Positions 54,966 to 64,000 of a stretch of 64,000 nt of DNA are shown in pieces. Each line of letters begins with the position of its first letter. Positions within the stretch are counted from its first letter, which is position 1. The notes under the pieces were generated by a model that was not told the DNA's origin, did no database searches, and was given only the letters and a program-made list of their open reading frames with translations. The position numbers and the translations under genes are program-made. This stretch comes from Linum tenue. Its lineage: Eukaryota > Streptophyta > Magnoliopsida > Malpighiales > Linaceae. The DNA is taken from positions 64,543,676 through 64,607,675 of the forward strand of contig CAMGYJ010000006.1 of NCBI GenBank assembly GCA_946122785.1, given 5' to 3'.

Positions 54966-56400
54966 CTCCCCGATTTGAATGAATGTATTCAGATCTCTAT
55001 TTTTTTTTTGTCGTCCCCATATATTATATTGGAATCTACAAATACCTATAAGCCAATGTCAATAAATGGCTTTTGCCACCTCAGCCTTTGCAACGCAGAC
55101 CGCATATTGGGGAGGGTTATATTTGTATATTTTCTCTTTGGCTCTTCCCAGTAACTGCCGCTCTTTTTTTTTTCCCTTTCCTTTTTCTTATATTATTGTA
55201 AACTTACAATCCAATAAATTACCTACTCACCAACTCTAACTTTTTCCCCGTCTTTTTACAAGCCCACAAGCACAAGGTCCACAACCCCTAGGGCCTAGGC
55301 GAGTCATTAAGGTTTAAAACACCAAACTTTATTTATTTGGGCATATCAACAGATTTGCAACATTTTTATTTTTTTCCGTACAAATATATCATATTAGTTA
55401 TTTCATCACATGATTTAGTTCAAAATAAGTATAGATTGCAATTTTGACCTCATCTATTTTACGGGACGTGTTTGATATGTGTTAGGTTGGGGCGGGCATG
55501 AGTATTCTACTTGATCTAACTCAGCTAATTCTCGACATGTTTTATCTAAATTGTATGCAATTTTTCGCAAATTACTTCGAATTTTACTTTTATTACTTTG
55601 TATTTTAGCTATAACAAAACGGTGGATATGTAAGAATCTTAATTTTACAAATTAATTTAACTACATTTGTCATGTTATATATTGTTTCTTGACTTTTCCA
55701 TGTAAAGTTCACATTTTTTATATTTTCTCTTTAAAATTTAAAGTATATACCCATATGGGTCAACCTATCCTAACCCGCGCACGTAATAAATTTCCCGATC
55801 TGTCTCGGTCGTAATAAATTTCGACGAGTATGGATATTTGCCTCGGTCTGCCCATTACCATTCCATAACAACAGAGATCCTTCTTTTTGTTTAAGATGGA
55901 ATCTGAATTGTAGATTTCATATTTAGTTTTACCTTTTTCAAGTTTCACTAAGATAATTGTAATATTTTTTATATTAAATAAAATATTAGTACATTAGTAT
56001 TATCATAGCCACATAAGATAATGTAAACGTTATTTCACAAAAATATAGAATTACTGGCCAAGCTTATGGAAGTAGATGAAGATCATGGAATTAATTTTTG
56101 TAGTCAATGTGATTTGGAAACTGAGTTTTAAGATATATGTTGGATTATAATCTTTTCGATTGGACTAATCAAATAATTCATATCTTTTCTATTTCGGTTA
56201 GAATTAAATTAGTTGGAAGGACTTACCAAGCGAAAGATACCTGATTTAGAAACACAATAATTTGAGATGCAAGAATATCAATAGCATATAATTCATTGCT
56301 CATGATAATCAATAATAATTCTTTTACTCAAGACTTATACGTTAATAAATTATAAATACGAAAGTTGAAGTTGTGAAATCATCACAAAACAAACACTTTT
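54966..56400. other. AT-rich intergenic DNA, probable Helitron body at its right
   Basis: No coding sequence seen. Part of it presumably belongs to the Helitron whose 3' end is at 56451, but I could not place a 5' TC terminus. Confidence 0.4.
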
Positions 56401-56422
56401 AATTACATAGTCATCGGGCAAA

Positions 56423-56451
56423 CCCGGCCATAAGGCCGGGCCCTATGCTAG
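56423..56451 (+). mobile_element. Helitron 3' terminus
   Basis: A perfect 7-bp hairpin, cccggcc-ataa-ggccggg (56423-56440), is followed after 7 nt by CTAG (56448-56451) and then T. This is the standard Helitron 3' end: GC hairpin, short spacer, CTRR, insertion before T. The 5' end lies upstream and was not located. Confidence 0.72.
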
Positions 56452-56472
56452 TTTGTAAAGAAGGCATTTGGG

Positions 56473-56513
56473 AACGGCTAGGTTCAAAAGGGAAAAAAAT
56501 AAGGCAACGGCTA
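56473..56513 (+). promoter_or_regulatory. two MSA-type (AACGGCTA) mitotic promoter motifs
   Basis: AACGGCTA occurs at 56473-56480 and 56506-56513. The AACGG core is the M-specific activator element bound by MYB3R factors in plant G2/M genes. The pair lies 310-350 bp upstream of the BUBR1 start codon, which suits a spindle-checkpoint gene. It begins only 21 bp downstream of the Helitron end. Confidence 0.6.
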
Positions 56514-56822
56514 TATCTTGATTTGCAGTTATCTAGTCTCATTTCAAATTCAAACTCATCCATTCTGGTTCATTCCTCCCTCGACTCTCCGCCTAAGCGC
56601 CTCCCCCGGTTTCTTACGCGCGCCGCCTCCCTCCACAGCCAAAACCTATTCGCTGAGCTTCCTTACTCCCCCCGCAGCGGCTCCTAGCTCTGATCTTCTC
56701 GATTGAAGTTCCCGATAGTCGCTGGCTGTGAGCAATTGGAAGTTCAGACAACGCAACTCACTCATCTTTCGGTTCCGCGTCTGGCAGATAGCAGTTAGTA
56801 GCAGCGAAGAAATCCCTGAAGA

Positions 56823-59523
56823 ATGGCTATGGAGGGTCAGAGTGGGACGAGCTTAGATCCAGAGACGCTGTTTCTCGCATCCAAACAAGAGACTGGGAAC
56901 GAGTGGGAGCTCTTCAAAGAAAATGTCAAACCCTTGAAGAGAGGCCGCAACGTTTCGGTACTCAACCACGCTCTCAAATCCCAAACCAACAATCATCTCA
57001 AGGCCTCTCTTCTCCAAACCCGAAGGTTTTTGTTTGATCTTTTCATCGCCAATGCTTCTTTTTCTTTGGATTTGATGAGCAAAACCCTAACGGCCTCTTT
57101 TCCCCCCTTTCTCAGGAAATTGGTTGAGTCAATTGACGAGTATAAGGGCACCGACCCTCTTCTTCCTTGGCTCCAGTAAGTGAATCCCTGGAATCCGGAT
57201 TAGCTAGCTTCACGGTCTTCTCCTTCCTTGAAATTCGCTAAAATTGACTTGAATTGCTGCTCCTGTGGTATTTAAGGTGCATTAGATGGGTCCAGGAAGT
57301 TTTCCCCGCTTGTGGTGATTCCTCAGGTCTCATACTGATATATGAGCAGTGCGTGCGCGCTTTCTGGGATTCCCCACGCTACAAGGACGATCTCCGCTAC
57401 CTGAGGGTGTGGCTTCAATACGTGAGTTCCATGATCTGTTCCCAATTTTTGTTTTCATTTACTTCCTAGGAGAGAATTTTTGAGTCATTTGGTGACGTGT
57501 GGGATGGGATCATTTCAGGCTGAATACTGTGACGATGCTCAAATCATCTACAGCTTTCTTGACGACAATGGCATAGGGAAGTCGCATTCTGAGTTCTACA
57601 TGGCATATGCTTTGCACCTGGAGTCCAAGAACAAGTTGAAATCTGCCAACGACATTTTCTCTCTTGGATTGTCTAGGTGAGTGAGCTATCCTTGTATTCC
57701 TGCTTCTTTTAATGTATTCGTTGATGGGATTTGCCTGTAATGTCATCTTGAATATCTTTTTTAAGGTTTACTGCATGGCTCATTGCGAATTGGATACCAA
57801 AGATGGTATGATTAGATAAGCAAGATTGTATCTTGCATTCATTACCAGCTCCATCTGCAATGTGCAATAGGAATGAATGTTGTAACTATTGAGCTGTGTT
57901 CCAAACAGATTCCTAAGACAAGGACAAGACATGCAACTGAAACCCTAGAAAGGAATTTGGCTGCAAGATTCACCCATGATAACTTGACAGTGACAATTAT
58001 AGCGCAATGATATCTGCAATCTGTACAATCTTTGATAATGTGTTTGATTTATGTCTCTTAACGCTCATTCTTACTGCTTGGACTATTGGGTTAGTTCCAA
58101 AGGACCAATTTTGTTTTCAAATTATTCATGAATTACATTTTCCCAGTTTCTTGATTGGATAGCGGGGGAGCCATGCACTTGCTTCCTGCCCTTCTGTTTA
58201 TCAGTGATATAAATTATATCTAACAGACATTGCTACTCATTACAGGGATGCGCAGCCTTTACATAAATTGAAGGATGCCTACAAGAAGTTCCTCATCAGA
58301 TCAACAAATGGAAGCACGAATAAGGAGGTACGGTGATGGAACTTCTGTCTCCTGGTCGGTTTTAGGTCCTTTGCCTACCAAACTAGGAGGAAACGAAAGG
58401 CTTATTCGTAAATTACCCTTCTGCAGGAGGATAGTAGAGAAAGTGCATTAGCTGTGAGAAGCTTTGGGACTGTCCTTACTGGCTTGGAAAATAGTAAGCT
58501 TTTCTAGCTCATCTTGTTGTCTATCCAACTCTCCAAGCGCTAATGAAGCAATTTACACACTTCGCAGGAAGGAAACACGGGCCGAGTTCAGATCTTGCAG
58601 CTAGAGGGTTGAAGCCAGACAAGTAAGCATGATCTCTCTTGGGTGGTGGTTGTTCTGCTGTGTGCCCACCTCACCGTACCTTGAGCTTAGGGAGAGCTTA
58701 AGTGATTTTAGGGAGCATGCATTGATCAGAATTTGTGGAGTTTCGAGTGCTTTGTTATTTCTTTGGTATTGCCTTGTCCAGTTAGTACTAAAAAGCAGTT
58801 GTGATTCTTTATTTTCGCTTTATAGGGCTCAAAAGGCTTCTCCATTTGTTATCTATGAAGACTCCAATGGAGATGCAGCAGCGCATGTTGATGAACAACC
58901 AAAGAAAGACCCATGGCACAACCTTGGGCGCCGAGCTGAGAGGAACAAAGAAAATAATGCAATACCAACTAAGTGGTCGTTACACAAGGTTTGATTGAGC
59001 CTCACTCTCTGTGGAGAGGGCATCTCACTCATTCTCTTCTCCATATTAACCTTAACCTCAACCTCACATTTGTTAATAAACTGGATGATTTGCTTGCAGG
59101 TTCCGCAGAAACCTGCAACAACAAGTGCCGCCTCATCCGCCATTATCGAGGTGTTTGTGGACGAGGAGTGCAGCACCGAGTAAGAGTTTCCTACAAACTC
59201 AGAGGACTGGTTCTCTGTGTCTTGTGTTTTCAGTCCCCATTTCCGTTTTCCTTAACACGAATTCTGTTTCCAGGGCGGTCGGTTCCCACGAAGGGAATGG
59301 GAAGAAGGAGGCGAATTTCTTGCAGCTGAGGCAGGGGGACAGTCTAGACATAAAAAAGTAACACCCCATTACCAAGCCAGTATCTTTCATTCTTCGTATC
59401 CATTCTTATTCTTCTTGTTGAACTCATCTTCACCCCCCGCTTCAAATGTGCAGAGAAGCGGAGTTACTGCGGGAAAATCCGCTGCGCAATTTTCATGGCG
59501 GCAGCAACAGTCTTCCCAGATGA
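56823..59523 (+). CDS. BUBR1: BUBR1/MAD3-type spindle assembly checkpoint protein
   Basis: A mitotic checkpoint component that inhibits APC/C-CDC20. Eleven exons: 56823-57025, 57116-57175, 57277-57421, 57519-57676, 58246-58327, 58427-58493, 58568-58622, 58826-58988, 59100-59179, 59274-59357 and 59454-59523. All introns are GT-AG and the frame is continuous, giving 388 aa. An N-terminal KEN box (LFKENVKPLKRGRN, about residue 33) precedes the Mad3/BUB1 TPR-like region (residues 60-190: LPWLQCIRWVQEVFP, FWDSPRYKDDLRYLRVWLQY, FYMAYALHLESK). A second KEN box is in AERNKENNAIPTKW near residue 290. No kinase domain follows, as in plant MAD3-like proteins. The C terminus EAELLRENPLRNFHGG looks conserved. 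Assignment among plant paralogues is not certain. Confidence 0.9.
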
Positions 59524-59886
59524 TATGTGGTCATTCTGAAGCCACAGGGTTAACCTCGGCAAGTTGTTGTTTTGCTTGTTCAAGATGGATTGATTGCCAG
59601 AGAGAGACACCAGCACCTGTTCACCATGCTTGTTTGTGCTCATGTGATGCATCTCTTGTGCCTCCGGGAAGAGACTTGACACAGGGCTCACTATTAAACT
59701 TCCAGAATTGTTGTACGTTCACTATTTTTTAGCAATTGTTGTTAGTCAAGAGAAAACAGGGCTCACTATTAAACTTCCAATAAAAATTTGCGTTACATTT
59801 TGTTACGAGAGACAAAATTGGCAAATTCACCAACTTTCATACGATAATTCTAAATATACTATAATGAAAGAAAGACAATAACTAAA
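59524..59886. other. BUBR1 3' flank
   Basis: Probable 3' UTR. A gctcactattaaacttcca segment is repeated (59687 and 59761). No other gene. Confidence 0.5.
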
Positions 59887-59914
59887 CTAGTTTTTTACCC
59901 GGCCCGTTGGCCGG
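59887..59914 (-). mobile_element. Helitron 3' terminus, minus orientation
   Basis: On the minus strand a GC hairpin, ccggcc-aacg-ggccgg (59914-59899), is followed after 8 nt by CTAG (59890-59887) and then T. The element extends to the right into AT-rich DNA. Its 5' end was not located with confidence. Confidence 0.68.
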
Positions 59915-61874
59915 TGAGTTTTATTTTATCATTTACATTAATCAATTTATCTATATGTTTAAACTATTTTGGATCTTCTAAATTTTTTACATTTGCATTC
60001 ATATGTGAGTATGCAGTGCGTCTATAAATTAAAAATTCTCAATACTTAGCACATTCACTTATGATGTTTCGATTCTCTGATCATAAATCATGTCACAAAG
60101 ATATATCACGTCCCATATAGAATCTTATGTCAAGATTTGTCAACAACGATACTCAAATTTTTTTTTATCTTGTACAATATATGTCATTCAATGAATCTCG
60201 AGTTTGGACGAACTCTCAACCAATGATGTTGCTCAGATGATGACAACTTAGTTAGAATTTTTTATAAAGGTACTTCAATATTAGATAAATTTGGTCATCC
60301 CAATTGAAAGTTTACTATCTTAGTGTATGATCATATTTGTAAATCAAGACACTCAATTTAATATCTTATACAATATGTACCAATTGTTAATACCTAAAGT
60401 TTAATTTTGACTCACCCTCAACTCATGGTCGTTGTTTAGATGTTGGTTTAGAATCTCGGTCCAAGATACTCACACACTGGCGAGGGTTCTAATCTTAACA
60501 TGGTCCATTAGTGTATAATTTTCTAACTTATCAAATATGCATTTGCTAAAATTAATTTTTCTTTGGTTTGTTTTGGGATAAAAATTCCATTACTTATACT
60601 AATATCTTCATTTTATTGGTGTAGTGCCACATCCCTAATCAATATCTAAGCATGATACTATACCCTAAATAAGAAAACGCTATCAGAATCACGAATTAAC
60701 CGGATTTGTGAGCATGATACTATACCGTAACCCTTGATAAGTGAACCCGAGGTCTTAATTATCTAAATCATAGAGCTTAACCCCTAAGATTGTGCAGGTA
60801 ATTTGTTGCATATATTTTGTCGAATCATGACCGTTGATTTTTGCTTATAAATAAACTGATCTTAGTGTATGAGATTTATAAATTTAAGACCTAGATTTTA
60901 ATCTTTAAGGCTTTGAGAATAATACCATATGCCAAACTCTAGTCAATTCAAGGTCTATATATCGTTTTCTTACTCAAGGTATGTCATAATATACATATAT
61001 AAATATAAAGAGTTTAATATATTTTTAAGTGTAATTAACACCTTTGTTTGACCAAAATATGTAACTGTTAAGAAAAATAAGGGGAAATATGAACAAATGT
61101 AAGAGAAAATAAGGTATGGAAACATGCATTATAAGATAGAAGAAAAGTTGTCTTTCTTTATCGCCTTCATTTGTACAATCAGGTACTACATTATGGCTTC
61201 TTCATGTATCTATTAAAATGAAAAAAACAAATTTTGAAGTATTTTTCTATTAATACTTGTTTTTGTTGATAGATACAAATATTAGAAAAAGATAGTGTTT
61301 GATAACCAAAACATAAAATTATATAGTTGGTTTTTCAAATTCAATTGATTATTAAATGTTGATTATCTAAATTTCACTATATTAAGTTCTAATAAAAATA
61401 AAAATTAATTGATCATATTTAATCAAATATATATATATTTTTTAAAATTATAATATATGTCACTCTCCAAACGTAAGTATACTACTGCTACGCATATATA
61501 TTGCAAAAAACTTATTGAATAAAAAAAGAAAACATTAAAAGAAGATAGAGATAGCTACATAAATGATCATTAAACTTAAAGAAAAATATTAAAAGAAGAT
61601 AGATATAACTACACTAATTGATCATTAATTAACTTTTTTGTTTATAAAAAAAGTGTCCACCATGGCACCTTGTAAATTCTCCAAATGCTTATGTGGCAAC
61701 AAACCACTTTTGAATTGCCATAATATTATGTATAGATTATTAGGGTTTCCATATTCTTATTCATTAAATTGAAGAACAAGTACATGTTTATAAGCAAGGC
61801 CGGCCAAAACAGTGTGCCGGAAAGCCTTCTAGCACATGACTAATTGGTTATGAGTATGATGATGAGTTTAATTA
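59915..61874. other. AT-rich intergenic DNA, including the body of the reverse Helitron
   Basis: No gene-like open frame. Numerous short AT motifs. A ggccggcc-containing GC island at 61799-61825 is the only notable break in composition. Confidence 0.4.
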
Positions 61875-61883
61875 TATTAATTA

Positions 61884-62223
61884 GGGTAATGTCTATTTTT
61901 TATCTAAATCCTTTTCAGATTCTTTGTATAATCCAAATTTATTAAAGTGCTATTAATTAGCCAAATTTTTCGTAATGCATCAAAATATTAGCCATTTTTA
62001 CGTTATCGTTAATAATATGTAACTTTTTTATTAGTTAAAATACTAAAATTTTGCAATTTTGACCTTCATGTGTCTCTTCCAAGTCAATATCATGTTGTCA
62101 AGTCAATATTACTAACAAAATTGCTAACTGAAAGTTAATATTTGGCTAATTCTTAGTATTTTGATATGTTTCGATAATATAAAAGAATCTGAAAAAGGTT
62201 TGGATAAAAAATAGACATTACCC
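61884..62223. mobile_element. Mutator-type MITE, 340 bp
   Basis: A perfect 9-bp duplication, tattaatta, flanks it at 61875-61883 and 62224-62232. The termini are GGGTAATGTCTATTTTTTATC and, reverse-complemented, GGGTAATGTCTATTTTTTATC, followed by CAGATTC on both sides after similar spacing. It is non-coding and the same terminal family as the larger element at 19360-20797. Confidence 0.93.
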
Positions 62224-62232
62224 TATTAATTA

Positions 62233-63300
62233 ATATTCTCATGTATATACTTTTTGATTGAAAATCTGATTTATATTAAAAAATAATACAAAAAATATTA
62301 ATAGAATAGCTATGATAAAAATTGACAATGATCTCAAGGAGTATACGAAAAATTGAAAAAATAATTAATTTTACTTTAAATAATTATGAGAAGATATTAT
62401 ATTTCAAATATTGATGATATATAATTATTTTAATTTTACTAACTTGAAAATCAATTTGAACAACATCTAAATTTTGAAACAAGGCCTCCACTATCCATTG
62501 GATGACCATGTTCATAGTCACAAAAAAACCCTAAAATCCTTCTCCTTCCCACCATTGGTTTGACCACTAGGGGTGGGCATTCGGTCGGTTCAGTTTCGAC
62601 CGAACCAAAATTATGAATATCGAGTCCCCGAATTCTCCCAAACCTCAAACCGAATTCGAAACGAAATATAATTCGGTTCGGTCGGTTTAAACCGAATTAT
62701 AATTTGGTTCGGTTTTTCACACAAAACCGAATTTGTGAAGTTACTTGTATTTTCTCACTTTTAAATTATTTTTCACCTCTAATATAAACAATAAATATCA
62801 ATTATATGCATCATCAATGATAAAATCAAACTTTTCAGCATATAAGTCATAAAATATTTCAAATATTTAAGTCTAAAAACAACTACAAACATAAAAATCA
62901 CCATTTGGAGCTTGCAATTATAGTATTTCTGTTTTTCGGTCGGAAATTCGGTTCGGTTGAAAGAACCCTGATTTCCGAACTATCCATATTTTCCTTCCGA
63001 ATTTCGAACCGAATAGCATTAATTCGGTTTCGGTTCGGGTTTACCGAACCATTTGCCCACCCCTATTAACCACCACACTCCTTTTCCTACCCAAATTATG
63101 ACAACTTTTCTGACAAGGACATTAGAAACAAATCCTAAACAACCACCAAAAGATAATCCAAATCTTACTAAAACTAGTAAACAATATTAATATCCCAAAT
63201 AACAACTAAATACGAACTAATTAATAAAACTAGTAAAAATAAATGAGCCCAGAAATTGCCCGAGTTATTATGATAACTCGTCTCATAAAAATCCTACCCC
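62233..63300 (-). repeat. probable LTR of a decayed Ty3/gypsy element
   Basis: Minus strand: after a purine tract (aatgggggtagga, about 63288-63304) the sequence TGAGACGAGTTATCATAATA begins near 63285 and reads like the start of a gypsy LTR. It runs left through the hAT MITE. The left limit is not defined and no second LTR lies in the window. Confidence 0.4.
62568..63065. mobile_element. hAT-type MITE in a gypsy LTR relic
   Basis: The ends are TAGGGGTGGGCATTCGG and, reverse-complemented, TAGGGGTGGGCAAATGG. The flanks ttgaccac (62560-62567) and ttaaccac (63066-63073) match at 7 of 8. The length is 498 bp, with repeated cggttcgg/ccgaacc motifs near both ends. No transposase. Confidence 0.9.
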
Positions 63301-64000
63301 CATTAAGTGCAACATTGCCCTCAAAGTTAGTCATCCTAATAGATGAAGCAATTGTCCTCTTCATCCTTATAGTTTACACGACCTCACATTGAGAAGGACA
63401 TTGAGATTGATGCAACAATGCCTAATGGTGAAGCGCACTTCGTAGTGGAAGCATAGTCCTTATGATCTTCGTCGAGCGACCTCCTCTTGCGACATCCTTC
63501 GACTGATGGGATTGAGTGGTGATGTAGCCCTTGGCATAGTAGAAGCGGAGTCAGACCATCTCTCTACTTGTCCTCGCGGCGAATTTCTTGGTCCTCCATG
63601 ATGCTTAGCCAGCTCCTCGTTCTTTACCTTGGCAAGTCAAATTGCCTTTTGTATCGTCTCTTGCTTAAACATTCGTATGGCGTCAGAAATTTCTGGTTAG
63701 AGCCCACCAAAGCTTCCTCGGTCGACTCATAACACCGGTTACTCGATTTCTCGTAAGCTAGAAAATAATCGCTCAAAGATCTGGTCTATTTATTTTCACG
63801 AGAGCCTCATGGCAAGAAGCTCCATCAGACGGCCCGAATCGAGCCCATAACTCCAGTTGTGCCATCTAGGGTTAGAACAGTCTGATCTGGTCGTAGACGT
63901 ACATGATAAGAACCGCTACCCGTCGGGGCCCTGCCTCTGACATACTCACCTCGGTCCGCGGCCCCGTTCCCCAGGCCGCCTCCTGGTTCACACGGAAATT
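63300..64000 (-). pseudogene. Ty3/gypsy gag relic, running off the right edge
   Basis: Minus strand: in one frame with stops, DAIRMFKQETIQKAI and LAKVKNEELAKHHGG (about 63590-63690) match the usual gypsy gag tail (RMFKP..L.EAI.LAK). GLCFHYEVRF (about 63440) resembles the degraded zinc-knuckle region GLCFHCDEKF. It passes directly to the purine tract near 63300, so protease, RT and integrase have been deleted. Several stops make it dead. Confidence 0.6.

Noticed and set aside
55440..55850. Another hAT-type MITE with gggcgggcatgag and caacctatcctaacccgc
   Set aside because: Internal words resemble the other MITEs, but no TAGGGGTGG-type ends or octamer duplication could be placed.
60980..61015. 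Candidate 5' TC end of the minus-strand Helitron near 61011
   Set aside because: The sequence starts TCTTTATATT on the minus strand, but the required A before it is absent, and many similar AT stretches exist.

Overview
This window is nuclear DNA from a flowering plant, most likely a eudicot. It holds three spliced plant genes with small introns, separated by dense, nested plant transposons (L1-type LINEs, Ty1/copia, Athila-like and Ty3/gypsy LTR elements, Mutator-like, hAT-type and Helitron elements). I see no prokaryotic, organellar or viral operon structure. The species cannot be named from the sequence.

Layout: 1-8289 is the 3' part of a SKI3 (Ski complex TPR protein) homologue whose exons and most splice sites are recognisable but whose frame is broken by several single-base shifts. 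8654-20806 is a transposon field: a hAT-like MITE, a 5'-truncated LINE with a clean target duplication, an older minus-strand LINE cut by a hAT element and by another terminal-inverted-repeat element, a foldback element, and a 1.4-kb Mutator-like element. 21225-28679 is an intact BRR2 spliceosomal helicase gene. 29036-53601 is one nested structure: a Mutator-like element with 9-bp target duplications whose own DNA is only about 1-1.5 kb (it carries a captured DOG1/INP1-like gene fragment), inflated to 24.6 kb by a copia element, a full-coding LINE and a second, 12-kb Mutator-like element. That inner element carries a MuDR-type transposase gene and a convergent GRF zinc-finger/membrane-anchor gene; the first is broken by a hAT MITE and the second by an Athila-like LTR retrotransposon. 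53611-56451 is AT-rich and ends in a Helitron 3' terminus. 56823-59523 is a BUBR1/MAD3-type spindle-checkpoint gene with two mitotic MSA promoter motifs. 59887-64000 holds a reverse Helitron end, a Mutator-type MITE, a hAT MITE and a decayed gypsy gag.

The three host genes are unrelated in pathway: RNA exosome cofactor, U5 snRNP helicase and mitotic checkpoint. The strongest observations are the nested Mutator structure, its two-gene inner element, and the contrast between the frame-broken SKI3 and its clean neighbours. All boundaries were read by eye. Family names come from motif recognition, not from searches.
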